A program made the translations under genes and the position numbers. From Bacteroidales bacterium (GTDB lineage: Bacteria; Bacteroidota; Bacteroidia; Bacteroidales; Paludibacteraceae), in NCBI GenBank assembly GCA_015061185.1, contig SUWZ01000015.1, positions 1 to 61,434 of the forward strand: 61,434 nucleotides of DNA, given 5' to 3'. Below are positions 1 to 8,843 of the stretch, piece after piece. The first letter of the stretch is position 1; the number at the start of each line of letters is the position of its first letter. The notes beneath the pieces were generated by a model. The model saw nothing but the letters and a program-made list of their open reading frames with translations. It ran no database searches and was not told the DNA's origin.

Positions 1-1500
1 ATGTTGGACCAGATAAAAGAGGGAGGGTCAGCCAATTTTAGCATGAACGATGTATCAGTATCGGGGAATGCTAAATCGACGACATTCGTAAATGCAATAG
101 ATACTGCTTGGTTTGTTTCTGTGGATAAATGTGAGATAGAAAGTGTAAATGCCGGTGTTTATTATGGGAATAGAGCAGTTATTACGAATTCTGTTTTTAG
201 AAATTGCCATTCTACTGTTACAAGTTCTGCAGCTAGAGAAAATATTCTTGTGGAAGGTTGTGAGTTCTATGGAGGAAATAGGACCACCATTTCAGCAAGA
301 TATGCCGAGGTGTTGAATTGTACATTTGATGGTTCTGCCTATGGTGTGTATGTGATGAGACCCCATTGCAACGTTCATGTAGATGCATGTTTGTTTTTGA
401 GAACTCAACTTCATGCCATATATTCTTTTAATACATCAGAAGATTGGCACATAGAGGTTGAAAATTGTGAGTTTTATGATAATAAACGATGGATCTGTTT
501 TATGAAACGCGGTTATTCCGAAGATTTTATACCTGCACCCAGTCGTGTTTTGTTTCATCATAACTATTGTGGTATAACCAAAGAGGGCGAACCAAGGCCT
601 AATGGTGGCGGAGTGTGGGCGCAAATAGATTATGTGGATATTCATGACAATATTTTTGCCACAGATGGTAGTTTTCACATGATTAGAGATGAAGGGAATG
701 ATACCCTATATGTACGCAACAACTATTTCGGAACCAATGTAGATGGAGTAAAAATAGGAGGAGCAAGAGCTATATATTCTACTTATATAGATGATCAAGT
801 AAAAGAGTATATGGCGCCGGGTCGCCAAGAATACAAATATTACGAAGATAATGTTTTTTATGGGATAGAGGATTTTGGTTTCAAAACGGATAGTATAAAA
901 TCCTATGTTACGTTGAGCAGAAATTTATTTATAGATATGCCGGATACAGCCATCATAGATGTGCAAAAGAAGCAAATTCCGGTTATATCGTCAGCAGAAG
1001 TTGTGGAGGATAAACTTATTGTTACCGGAGTTTCCGGAGCCAATTCCGTAGTTGAGATATTTCGTAGCAGTCAGGCGGAGCAAAGCGCATTGGAATACTT
1101 AACTGCAGTAGAAAGTGATGCAGAAGGGGCTTTTACAGCAACTATTCCTATTGAGAAATTTGGTGAGAATCCTATTTGCCTATCAGCCACCGCCACATAC
1201 GCAGACAGAGCCACAAGTGCACTGAGCAAGGCCTATTGCTGTGAGCAAGGTAATACGCAAGTCGAAAGCATTTCAATAAGCATTGAGAATATCTATCCCA
1301 ATCCGGCAACAGACTATTTAAGTTTGCCGGAATATGAAGGAGCAAAATATGAGATATTTTCGGTAGGAGGAAATTGTATAGATGAAGGGGAAGTGCTTTC
1401 CCAAAAAATTTATATATCCAATCTGTCCAAAGGCTCTTATTCTTTGCGGTTAATCAGAGGAGATGAAATTTTTGTAGCAAAATTTATCAAAGAAGATTGA
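1..1500 (+). CDS. T9SS-secreted right-handed beta-helix protein, 5' partial
   Basis: The reading frame is open from the first base and no signal peptide is visible, so the true start probably lies upstream. Residues 1-310 carry short repeats of the 'xxNCxF' and 'xxVxNNxF' kind, which suggests a parallel beta-helix of the sort found in pectate lyases and polysaccharide-binding proteins. Residues about 320-410 look like one Ig-like beta domain. Residues about 425-499 form a type A T9SS sorting domain, beginning near IYPNPATDYL and ending in a basic/hydrophobic beta strand. It is therefore probably exported and surface-attached or released. No substrate can be named and catalytic residues were not identified. 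Confidence 0.75.
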   Translation: MLDQIKEGGSANFSMNDVSVSGNAKSTTFVNAIDTAWFVSVDKCEIESVNAGVYYGNRAVITNSVFRNCHSTVTSSAARENILVEGCEFYGGNRTTISARYAEVLNCTFDGSAYGVYVMRPHCNVHVDACLFLRTQLHAIYSFNTSEDWHIEVENCEFYDNKRWICFMKRGYSEDFIPAPSRVLFHHNYCGITKEGEPRPNGGGVWAQIDYVDIHDNIFATDGSFHMIRDEGNDTLYVRNNYFGTNVDGVKIGGARAIYSTYIDDQVKEYMAPGRQEYKYYEDNVFYGIEDFGFKTDSIKSYVTLSRNLFIDMPDTAIIDVQKKQIPVISSAEVVEDKLIVTGVSGANSVVEIFRSSQAEQSALEYLTAVESDAEGAFTATIPIEKFGENPICLSATATYADRATSALSKAYCCEQGNTQVESISISIENIYPNPATDYLSLPEYEGAKYEIFSVGGNCIDEGEVLSQKIYISNLSKGSYSLRLIRGDEIFVAKFIKED

Positions 1501-1520
1501 GGTTTGCTTTTCGTCAGGAA

Positions 1521-1552
1521 CAAAAAACGGAACTCTTATAAAGCTCCGTTTC
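1521..1552 (-). terminator. Terminator of the rhamnose operon
   Basis: AAACGGA and TCCGTTT form a 7-bp stem around a loop of about 13 nt. Read on the minus strand the stem is followed by a run of T, so it best ends the rfb operon. On the plus strand the tail is weak, but it could also help end the T9SS gene. Confidence 0.65.
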
Positions 1553-1593
1553 CCATATCAATTATGAGTAGTAATTTTTATTTTATAATGTAA

Positions 1594-2460
1594 CTAGTTG
1601 ATCTTCATTTCTATAAGTTCCATACAAACTTTAAGCGAATCTTTCCAATAAGGCACATGTATTCCCATTTCCTTGATTTTGCGTTTATTCAACACACTAT
1701 AGTGTGGTCTTTCTGCAGCGGTGGGATATTCAAAACTTTCTATAGCTTGCAAAGGAATTGTTATTCCGGCAATTTCAAAAATCGCTTTCGTGAAGTCGTA
1801 CCAACTAATAACTCCTTCATTGGAATAATGGTATAAAGTATAACCACTAAATCCTTTTTCCACCAAATCCATTATGGCGATTGCTAAATCAGTTGCATAA
1901 GTAGGAGTTCCGATTTGGTCATAAATAACGCTTAGAGACTCTTTTTCTCTGCCTAAGCGGAGCATTGTTTTAACAAAATTACTCCCAAACTCGCTGTAGA
2001 GCCATGCCGTTCTGATTACAATAGCATCTACACCGCACTCTTCGATGGCAATCTCTCCCTCTCGTTTGGTTTTTCCATATACCCCAATAGGTGCAGTCTT
2101 GTCACTCTCTTTCAAAGGGGTACAATTTCTTCCATCAAAAACATAGTCAGTAGAGATGTGAACCAATTTTGCTCCTGATTTTTTTGCAGCTATAGCCAAA
2201 TTTTTAGGTCCGTCAGCATTTATTTTTCTTGCCAAAACCTCATCGCTTTCAGCTTTATCTACTGCGGTATATGCTGCACAATTGATAATAATATCAATTT
2301 TTTGTTCTTCTATCAGCTTCTCTAAACTAATTAAATCTGTGATGTCCACCTCTGGTACATCCGTAAAGATAAATTGGTAGTTAGGGTATTTGTTAGCAAC
2401 TTTTCTAACGGAATTTCCTAACTGACCATTGCCTCCTGTTACTAATACATTTTTCATCAT
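1594..2460 (-). CDS. rfbD: dTDP-4-dehydrorhamnose reductase
   Basis: Last step of dTDP-L-rhamnose synthesis: NAD(P)H-dependent reduction of dTDP-4-dehydro-L-rhamnose in the cytoplasm. The 288-aa product has the Rossmann motif GGNGQLG near the N-terminus, the STDYVFDG segment near residue 105 and the YxxxK pair (YGKTK) near residue 128, all typical of RmlD. The second Met, three bases downstream, is an equally good start. It is the last gene of a tight cluster trx-rfbA-rfbC-rfbD. The dehydratase gene rfbB is not in the window. Confidence 0.93.
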   Translation of the reverse strand: MMKNVLVTGGNGQLGNSVRKVANKYPNYQFIFTDVPEVDITDLISLEKLIEEQKIDIIINCAAYTAVDKAESDEVLARKINADGPKNLAIAAKKSGAKLVHISTDYVFDGRNCTPLKESDKTAPIGVYGKTKREGEIAIEECGVDAIVIRTAWLYSEFGSNFVKTMLRLGREKESLSVIYDQIGTPTYATDLAIAIMDLVEKGFSGYTLYHYSNEGVISWYDFTKAIFEIAGITIPLQAIESFEYPTAAERPHYSVLNKRKIKEMGIHVPYWKDSLKVCMELIEMKIN

Positions 2461-2478
2461 TATTCAGTTATCCTATTG

Positions 2479-3027
2479 CTACTCAAATACTTCAGCCTCT
2501 TCAAGTGTTGGATGTTTTGTATCTTTTTCAGAAAGAAGTACATCTTTAGAATCAATCATCCAATTCACTCCGATTTTAGGGTCATTATAGATGATTCCTG
2601 CATCAGCTTGTGGAGCATAAACATTGTCCACTTTGTAGGTGAAGATGGCTTCATCGCTCAATACAACAAATCCGTGAGCAAACCCGCGTGGAATAAATAA
2701 TTGTTTTTTGTTTTCTTCGCTAAGTTCAACGGCAACGTATTTACCAAAAGTAGGGGAACTTTTACGAATATCTACTGCAACATCCAAAACTTTCCCTTTA
2801 ATTACACGCACCAATTTAGCTTGTGAAAACTCTCCTTTTTGGTAGTGTAAACCACGTAAAACACCATACGAAGATTTAGATTCGTTATCTTGAATAAAAT
2901 CTATTTTTCCTATAAATTTTTCAAATTCGCTTTGCTTGAAAGATTCCATAAAGTAACCTCTACTATCAGCAAAAACTTTGGGCTCTATCACCCAAACTCC
3001 GGCTATTTCTTGTTCTGTAAATGTCAT
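2479..3027 (-). CDS. rfbC: dTDP-4-dehydrorhamnose 3,5-epimerase
   Basis: Epimerises dTDP-4-dehydro-6-deoxy-D-glucose at C3 and C5. The 182-aa length is normal for RmlC. The cupin signature is visible: RGLHYQ with the catalytic His, then [10 protein letters not shown], and [10 protein letters not shown] in the middle of the protein. It overlaps rfbA by 4 bp and lies 18 bp before rfbD, so translation of the cluster is probably coupled. Confidence 0.93.
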   Translation of the reverse strand: MTFTEQEIAGVWVIEPKVFADSRGYFMESFKQSEFEKFIGKIDFIQDNESKSSYGVLRGLHYQKGEFSQAKLVRVIKGKVLDVAVDIRKSSPTFGKYVAVELSEENKKQLFIPRGFAHGFVVLSDEAIFTYKVDNVYAPQADAGIIYNDPKIGVNWMIDSKDVLLSEKDTKHPTLEEAEVFE

Positions 3028-3890
3028 TTTCCCAATAAAGATAAAATATATTGTCCGTACTGTGTTTTTTCTAATTTCTTTCCAAGAATTTCCAATTCAT
3101 CATCAGAGATCCATTTGTTTCTCCATGCAATCTCTTCGATGCAAGCAATGTAGTAACCTTGTCTTTTTTGAATTGTTTCGACAAAGTTACTTGCCTCTAA
3201 TAATGAATCACAATTTCCTGTATCCAACCATGCAAATCCTCGTCCGAATAATTCTACATGCAACTTGCCTTCGTTTAAATAGAGTTTATTTAAATCTGTT
3301 ATCTCATATTCTCCTCGTGCAGATGGTTGTAAGTTGGCAGCCTTTTCCGTCACACTCTTATCGTAAAAATAGAGTCCGGGTACAGCATAATTGGATTTTG
3401 GATTTTTAGGTTTTTCTTCCAATGAAATCACCTTTCCTTCTTCATCAAATTCTGCAACCCCGTATGCTGTCGGGTCTTTAACATAGTATCCGAAGATAGT
3501 TGCTCCATCAGTTCTCGATGCTGCCTTTTTGAGCATAGAAGAGAAGTTTTGTCCATGAAATAAATTATCCCCTAAAATCAAGCAACCGGGTTCTCCGCCC
3601 AAAAACTCAGCTCCTAAGACAAATGCCTGCGCTAAACCATTGGGTTGTTCTTGAACTTTATACTGAAATTTCATTCCTAATTCATCGCCATTACCTAATA
3701 ATTGCTGAAACATTGGTAAATCGCGAGGTGTTGAAATGATTAAAATTTCTCTTATTCCTGCTAACATCAGCGTTGACAAGGGGTAATATATCATCGGTTT
3801 ATCATAAACCGGCATTATCTGCTTAGATATAGCTTTCGAGAGGGGGTACAAACGTGTTGCACTCCCTCCGGCAAGTATAATTCCTTTCAT
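3024..3890 (-). CDS. rfbA: Glucose-1-phosphate thymidylyltransferase
   Basis: First step of the dTDP-rhamnose pathway: makes dTDP-glucose from dTTP and glucose-1-phosphate. The 288-aa protein begins [18 protein letters not shown], the nucleotidyltransferase signature, followed by [11 protein letters not shown] and the metal-binding LGDNLFHG. Length is standard. Its start lies 2 bp downstream of the thioredoxin stop, and its stop overlaps the rfbC start. Confidence 0.95.
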   Translation of the reverse strand: MKGIILAGGSATRLYPLSKAISKQIMPVYDKPMIYYPLSTLMLAGIREILIISTPRDLPMFQQLLGNGDELGMKFQYKVQEQPNGLAQAFVLGAEFLGGEPGCLILGDNLFHGQNFSSMLKKAASRTDGATIFGYYVKDPTAYGVAEFDEEGKVISLEEKPKNPKSNYAVPGLYFYDKSVTEKAANLQPSARGEYEITDLNKLYLNEGKLHVELFGRGFAWLDTGNCDSLLEASNFVETIQKRQGYYIACIEEIAWRNKWISDDELEILGKKLEKTQYGQYILSLLGK

Positions 3891-3892
3891 AA

Positions 3893-4354
3893 TTATTTTT
3901 TCAATAATACTGTTTCAATTGCATTCTTTAATTCTGCTTTTGGTAGCGCTCCGCGAGCTGCTTGTGGTTGACCATCCTTAGGTATAAATACCAATAGAGG
4001 AATACTAGATGCTCCAAATGCTCGACCTAACTCTTTTTCTTTGTCAACATCAATTTTGTAAATATAAATTTGTCCTTGATATTCCTTTGCCAACTCATCA
4101 AGGTAGGGCGAAATCATTCGACATGGTCCGCACCAATTGGCATAAAAGTCCAATATACATGGCTTGTCGCCCAAATATTTCCATGACGAATTGTTATCTA
4201 TATTTACAACTTTCTTGTTAAACTCCTCTTTTGTCAAGTAAATAACTTTACCAGTAGAGTCCTCTTTCGGATTTGCTGCAAAAGCACATGAGCAAAATCC
4301 AATCCCAAATATTACTAAAGCAATGAAGCTTTTTATAAAATTTCTCTTTTCCAT
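3893..4354 (-). CDS. Secreted or periplasmic thioredoxin-like protein
   Basis: A 153-aa thioredoxin-fold protein with the active site WCGPC near residue 75 and the cis-Pro segment SIPLLVF. The start MEKRNFIK is preferred to an upstream in-frame ATG at 4375 because it gives a clean signal peptide; the CSCAFAA region could be a signal peptidase I site or a lipobox. It probably acts as a disulfide reductant in the envelope. It heads the rhamnose operon, with 2 bp before rfbA, which is an unusual partner. A candidate -7 box (TATTTTTG on the minus strand, 4373-4380) lies just upstream. Confidence 0.85.
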   Translation of the reverse strand: MEKRNFIKSFIALVIFGIGFCSCAFAANPKEDSTGKVIYLTKEEFNKKVVNIDNNSSWKYLGDKPCILDFYANWCGPCRMISPYLDELAKEYQGQIYIYKIDVDKEKELGRAFGASSIPLLVFIPKDGQPQAARGALPKAELKNAIETVLLKK

Positions 4355-4544
4355 GTCTGTATAAATTTTTTTCAAAAATAATGATAATAGATGAAATTAC
4401 CATATTTTTTTTTCTTAGAATCCTTTTTTTTCTGTTTTTTCATCTTTTTCACATCTTTTAAGGTGGGATTTTGCTTTTTCTTCTTCGTTTTTTATGAAAA
4501 AGTAACTCGAATATGGGGGGTAAGACTAAATTAGTGAATAGACA

Positions 4545-4575
4545 TTCGTTTTAGTATGATTTTATTGTATCTTTG
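4545..4575 (+). promoter_or_regulatory. Promoter of ahcY
   Basis: TTCG, 19 nt, TATCTTTG fits the Bacteroidota housekeeping promoter with one mismatch in the upstream box. It would give a leader of about 14 nt before the ahcY ATG. Confidence 0.65.
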
Positions 4576-4595
4576 CAAAAATTTTCAATTTTATT

Positions 4596-6014
4596 ATGGA
4601 TATGGATTTGTTTTCATCATTACCTTATAAGGTAGCAGATATCTCTTTGGCTGATTTTGGTCGGAAAGAGATTGAATTGGCAGAGCAAGAAATGCCGGGT
4701 TTGATGGCTTTGAGAGAGAAATATGGTAACCAAAAACCTCTGAAAGGTGCTCGTATCTCTGGCTCGTTGCACATGACTATTCAGACTGCTGTTTTAATCG
4801 AGACACTGGTTGAATTGGGTGCTCAGGTTCGTTGGGCAAGTTGTAATATTTATTCTACGCAAGACCATGCCGCTGCTGCTATTGCTGCTGCCGGTACTCC
4901 TGTTTTTGCTTGGAAAGGTGAGACGTTGGAAGAGTATTGGTGGTGTACGTTGCAGGCTCTTAATTTTGGTAATGGCTTAGGTCCGAATCTTATTGTCGAT
5001 GATGGCGGTGATGCTACCTTGATGATTCATTTGGGTGCTGATGCCGAGAAAAATGCTTCTGTTTTGGATAGAAATGCTACAAGTGAAGATGAGATTGAGT
5101 TGTTGAAAATCTTGAAAAATATTATTAAGGTTGATAATTCCTTTTTTAATAGATTGATTCCGGAAGTTAAGGGTGTTTCTGAAGAGACAACAACAGGTGT
5201 ACATCGTTTGTATCAAATGGAGAAAGAGGGTAAATTGCGTTTCCCTGCTTTCAACGTGAATGATTCGGTGACTAAGTCTAAATTTGATAATCTTTATGGT
5301 TGTCGCGAATCTTTGGCTGATGGTATCAAGCGTGCTACTGATATTATGGTGGCAGGAAAAGTTGTGGTTGTGTGCGGTTATGGTGACGTGGGTAAGGGAT
5401 GTGCTCACTCTATGCGTCATTATGGTGCGAGGGTTTTAATCACTGAAATCGACCCTATTTGTGCTCTACAAGCTGCTATGGAAGGGTTTGAAGTTACTAC
5501 TATGGAAGATGCGGTTGCTGAGGGCGATATTTATGTAACAACTACCGGAAATATTGATGTAATCAGAATTGAGCATATTGAAAAAATGAAGAATTCTGCA
5601 ATTATTTGTAATATCGGTCATTTTGATAGCGAAATTCAAGTGGATAAACTGAAAAAATTCCCAGGTATTAAAGTTAGAAATATCAAACCTCAAGTTGATC
5701 AATATTTCTTCCCTGATGGGCATTCTGTTATTCTTTTGGCCGATGGTAGATTGGTTAATTTGGGTTGTGCAACCGGTCATCCTTCGTTTGTTATGAGTAA
5801 TTCATTTACTAATCAAACATTGGCTCAAATGGAATTGTTTGCTAAGGATTATTCTATTGGTGTTTATTGCCTTCCTAAATCTTTGGATGAAGAGGTGGCT
5901 CGTTTGCATTTGGCAAAAATTGGGGCTAAATTGACTAAGTTGACTCAAGCTCAAGCTGATTATATCGGTGTTTCTGTTGATGGCCCTTATAAATCGGATT
6001 GGTATAGATATTAA
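4596..6014 (+). CDS. ahcY: Adenosylhomocysteinase (S-adenosylhomocysteine hydrolase)
   Basis: Hydrolyses S-adenosylhomocysteine to adenosine and homocysteine, relieving product inhibition of methyltransferases. The 472-aa product is the usual bacterial length. NAD-binding [10 protein letters not shown] lies near residue 260. Other conserved parts are the [14 protein letters not shown] segment, the [13 protein letters not shown] stretch with the catalytic Lys/Asp, and the C-terminal YKSDWYRY ending. It converges with metK across a shared terminator, so the two neighbours cover consecutive parts of the SAM cycle. Confidence 0.96.
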   Translation: MDMDLFSSLPYKVADISLADFGRKEIELAEQEMPGLMALREKYGNQKPLKGARISGSLHMTIQTAVLIETLVELGAQVRWASCNIYSTQDHAAAAIAAAGTPVFAWKGETLEEYWWCTLQALNFGNGLGPNLIVDDGGDATLMIHLGADAEKNASVLDRNATSEDEIELLKILKNIIKVDNSFFNRLIPEVKGVSEETTTGVHRLYQMEKEGKLRFPAFNVNDSVTKSKFDNLYGCRESLADGIKRATDIMVAGKVVVVCGYGDVGKGCAHSMRHYGARVLITEIDPICALQAAMEGFEVTTMEDAVAEGDIYVTTTGNIDVIRIEHIEKMKNSAIICNIGHFDSEIQVDKLKKFPGIKVRNIKPQVDQYFFPDGHSVILLADGRLVNLGCATGHPSFVMSNSFTNQTLAQMELFAKDYSIGVYCLPKSLDEEVARLHLAKIGAKLTKLTQAQADYIGVSVDGPYKSDWYRY

Positions 6015-6060
6015 TGTTTTTGACGAGAGAAAATCAAAGTTTTTTCTATATAAAAATTAA

Positions 6061-6106
6061 GGTGCATTGAATCGTGTTTTTCACGTTTGATGCACCTTTT
6101 TTTTTA
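6061..6106. terminator. Terminator between ahcY and metK
   Basis: GGTGCAT (6061-6067) pairs with ATGCACC (6090-6096), with further pairing (CGTG/CACG) inside the loop, and is followed by nine T on the plus strand. It ends ahcY and may also act on metK transcripts. Confidence 0.85.
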
Positions 6107-6123
6107 TGATAGAAATTGGTAAT

Positions 6124-7410
6124 TTATCGGGTAGTAGTGAATAGTTTCTTTAATTCTTCTACTTTATCACACTTTTCCCAAGTAAATAATTCTACCTCTT
6201 TTGTTATTTTTTCTCCCGAACCTGTTTCAAATGTTTTGGTAACTATTTTAGGCTCTCTTCCCATGTGTCCGTACGAAGCTGTCTCTTCGTAAATAGGATT
6301 TCTTAGCTTTAGTCGCTCTTCAATGGCTTTGGGACGCATGTCAAAAATTTTGCTCTCGGTTATTTTTCTTGCCATTTCGCCATCGCTAATGGATAGGGTA
6401 GATGTGTTGTAGGTGTTAATAAATAGGTTGATAGGTTCTGCAACACCTATTGCATACGCAACTTGTACCAATACCTCTTTGGCTAAACCTGCTGCTACAA
6501 TATTTTTGGCTAAATGTCTTGCTGCGTAGGCGGCAGAACGATCCACTTTAGATGGGTCTTTCCCGGAAAAAGCACCGCCTCCATGCGCTCCTTTTCCTCC
6601 GTAGGTATCTACAATGATTTTTCGTCCCGTCAAGCCGGTATCACCGTAAGGTCCACCAATAACAAATTTTCCCGTAGGGTTAACATGTAGCGTATAATCC
6701 TCTTTTAGTAGTGCTTGATATTCAGGATGTTTCTCTAACACTCTTGGAATGAGTATCTCTTTTACATCTTTCTTTATCTGCTCCAACATTTTATTGTCTG
6801 CCTCTTTTTGGTTGTTTGCATCTACAATAAACTCGTCGTGTTGTGTGGATAAAACGATTGTGTCAATTCGTTTTGGACGATTATCGTCTCCATACTCAAT
6901 GGTCACTTGCGACTTTGAGTCGGGACGAAGGTAGGTCATCTCTTTACCTGCTTTTCTGATGGCCGCCAATTCGATTAGCAGGTTATGAGCTATATCAATT
7001 GCAATTGGCATATAACTTTGTGTTTCATCACAAGCATAGCCAAACATCATTCCTTGGTCTCCGGCTCCTTGGTCAAATGGATTTTCACGTTCCACTCCTT
7101 GGTTGATATCCGGAGATTGACCATGCAATGCGGTAAGAATTCCGCATGACTCTCCATCAAATTTATAATCACTTTTGGTATAACCAATTTGGTTGATTAC
7201 TCTTCGTGCAATCTCTTGTTCATTGATTCTTGCCGCTGTTTTTATCTCGCCGGCAATGATTACTTGTCCGGTTGTAACTAAAGTCTCGCATGCAACTTTT
7301 GAGTTCATGTCTTGGACTAAAATATTGTCCAAAATGGCATCTGAAATCTGATCTGCTACTTTATCAGGATGCCCTTCTGATACCGATTCTGATGAAAAAT
7401 AATATCCCAT
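6124..7410 (-). CDS. metK: S-adenosylmethionine synthase
   Basis: Makes SAM from methionine and ATP. The 428-aa protein begins with the conserved [11 protein letters not shown] and has [12 protein letters not shown] near residue 113 and the phosphate-binding [16 protein letters not shown] near residue 275. It is slightly longer than the E. coli enzyme, as is common in Bacteroidota. It has a leader of about 150 nt that contains a SAM-II-like riboswitch (7505-7560) right after a -7 box, so product feedback on expression is likely. It is probably monocistronic. Confidence 0.96.
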   Translation of the reverse strand: MGYYFSSESVSEGHPDKVADQISDAILDNILVQDMNSKVACETLVTTGQVIIAGEIKTAARINEQEIARRVINQIGYTKSDYKFDGESCGILTALHGQSPDINQGVERENPFDQGAGDQGMMFGYACDETQSYMPIAIDIAHNLLIELAAIRKAGKEMTYLRPDSKSQVTIEYGDDNRPKRIDTIVLSTQHDEFIVDANNQKEADNKMLEQIKKDVKEILIPRVLEKHPEYQALLKEDYTLHVNPTGKFVIGGPYGDTGLTGRKIIVDTYGGKGAHGGGAFSGKDPSKVDRSAAYAARHLAKNIVAAGLAKEVLVQVAYAIGVAEPINLFINTYNTSTLSISDGEMARKITESKIFDMRPKAIEERLKLRNPIYEETASYGHMGREPKIVTKTFETGSGEKITKEVELFTWEKCDKVEELKKLFTTTR

Positions 7411-7441
7411 TTTATTTTTTCTTTTAGAATTTACCTATTAT

Positions 7442-7463
7442 TTACAAATTCGTTCGTTTGTAA
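7442..7463 (-). promoter_or_regulatory. Inverted repeat in the metK leader
   Basis: TTACAAA (7442-7448) and TTTGTAA (7457-7463) flank an 8-nt loop, about 32 nt before the metK start. It could be an RNA hairpin that acts together with the upstream riboswitch, or a DNA operator. No T-run follows it on the minus strand, so it is not a standard terminator. Confidence 0.4.
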
Positions 7464-7504
7464 TTCAAGGGGATATTCAACGCTATTCAGGAAAGATGGA
7501 AAAT

Positions 7505-7560
7505 CGAATCTATTTTAGCATTTTTTCCTGTGGTTGCAAGCAGTCAAATCTATCCACTTA
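7505..7560 (-). ncRNA. SAM-II-type riboswitch (metA motif)
   Basis: Read on the minus strand, GTGG (7557-7554) pairs with CCAC (7533-7530) around a loop holding GATTTGA and TTGCAA. Then comes an A-rich stretch and GCTAAAATAG. This is the SAM-II layout: a P1 stem, a GAUUUA loop, and UUGC pairing with the downstream GCUAA to form a pseudoknot. The P1 pairs differ from those of the well-known SAM-II sequence that I recall (CGCGC/GCGCG) but stay complementary. It starts right after a -7 box and precedes metK, so the ligand is probably SAM. Confidence 0.7.
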
Positions 7561-7569
7561 AATTTTTTG

Positions 7570-7577
7570 CAAAGGTA
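7570..7577 (-). promoter_or_regulatory. -7 box of the metK promoter
   Basis: TACCTTTG on the minus strand matches TAnnTTTG exactly. No good -33 TTTG is seen at 19-20 nt. The predicted transcript start, about 7563, falls at the first base of the riboswitch, which supports both calls. Confidence 0.55.
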
Positions 7578-7598
7578 GTATTTTTTTATTTGAATCTA

Positions 7599-8837
7599 CT
7601 ATCTTCTCGTTAAAATTTTTAAAACAGAATCTCGAACACAATTGAAAGAGTCAATTAATTCAGGATTAACAGGTTCTACCGGTGGAGATTTCATCTTTAG
7701 CGGGTTGATTGGAGAGCCGTTTTGATATACTCTAAAATCGAGATGAGGACCGGTTGATAGTCCTGTACTTCCTACATAACCAATCACTTCTCCTTGCTTT
7801 ACGATGGAACCAACGCTGATTTTTCCGTATTTAGAAAGATGCATATAGCAAGTTGTGTATGTGCTATTATGTTGTATTTTAACAGTATGACCACCTCCTT
7901 TGGTGTAGCCTTTAAATATAACTTTTCCATCACCAATGGTGTGTACCGGAGTTCCGGTTGGGGCTGCATAGTCAACACCATGGTGTGGTCTGTAGTATTT
8001 TAATACCGGATGAAATCTTTTATGCGTAAAATGAGAACTGATGCGAGAATAACTTAATGGAGCTTTTAAAAATGCTTTGCGAAGGCTTTTTCCCTCATAG
8101 TCGAAGAAGTCTCTTCTTCCATTCTGAGTAAATGGAATTGCATGAAAATCGGTTCCGCAATGATTGAAAATGGCACACTCTATGCTATCGATCCGAACAA
8201 AATTTGAGTCGCATCGTACCTCGGTATAGACAACATCGTATTTGTCTCCTTTCTGCAGGCTGAAGAAGTCTATGTTCCATGCGTAAATATTGGATAATTC
8301 CAAGGCTAATTCAAATGGTACATTTTGGGCGACAACTGAGTTCCATAGGGAACTTTCGATTTCTCCGGATACTTTTCTTTTTACTCGAGTTAATTCTTTT
8401 TGTTCTTTCTTTACGCAAATTGAATCTGCAAAAGAACACGTAAGGTATTCTGTCTGATTTATCTCATAAATAAAATGGGCAAGGGTGGGAAGGGAGTCTC
8501 GTGTTAGTAATATGTGATAATTGTTTCCACTTCTTATCTTCCTGACATCAAATGTGGATTTTGAACACTCTGCTAATTGATGTATGGTGGCTCCATTTAC
8601 GTTATACGCAGATAATATGTCGCTTAAAGTTTTTCCATTAGGAATTACTCCATGTTCGACGTCTAAATTTTCTACATCGATTCCCATAAACAGCTCCTTG
8701 GGTTTAATTTCGACAGGAATAGAATCTACTTGAATTGTATCTTGTCCCTCTTGTGCTACTTCTGTTGTAGTTGTCGTGTTGCAAGAGAATAGACTGACTG
8801 CCGAGAGTAGTAGTAAGGTAATTTTCAGCTTCGACAT
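7599..8837 (-). CDS. M23-family peptidoglycan endopeptidase lipoprotein
   Basis: A 412-aa lipoprotein with a lipobox at LFSC (Cys about 19), an N-terminal LysM/OapA-like region (NGKTLSDILSAYNVN) and a C-terminal LytM/M23 domain from about residue 270. The zinc and catalytic residues are in HHGVD, YMHLSKY and GPHLDFR. The last motif has Asp where most M23 enzymes have the second His of HxH. It probably cleaves peptide cross-links in the periplasm. It lies 6 bp downstream of trkA and is likely co-transcribed. The divergence in the last metal ligand leaves some doubt about activity. Confidence 0.85.
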   Translation of the reverse strand: MSKLKITLLLLSAVSLFSCNTTTTTEVAQEGQDTIQVDSIPVEIKPKELFMGIDVENLDVEHGVIPNGKTLSDILSAYNVNGATIHQLAECSKSTFDVRKIRSGNNYHILLTRDSLPTLAHFIYEINQTEYLTCSFADSICVKKEQKELTRVKRKVSGEIESSLWNSVVAQNVPFELALELSNIYAWNIDFFSLQKGDKYDVVYTEVRCDSNFVRIDSIECAIFNHCGTDFHAIPFTQNGRRDFFDYEGKSLRKAFLKAPLSYSRISSHFTHKRFHPVLKYYRPHHGVDYAAPTGTPVHTIGDGKVIFKGYTKGGGHTVKIQHNSTYTTCYMHLSKYGKISVGSIVKQGEVIGYVGSTGLSTGPHLDFRVYQNGSPINPLKMKSPPVEPVNPELIDSFNCVRDSVLKILTRR

Positions 8838-8843
8838 ATTTTT

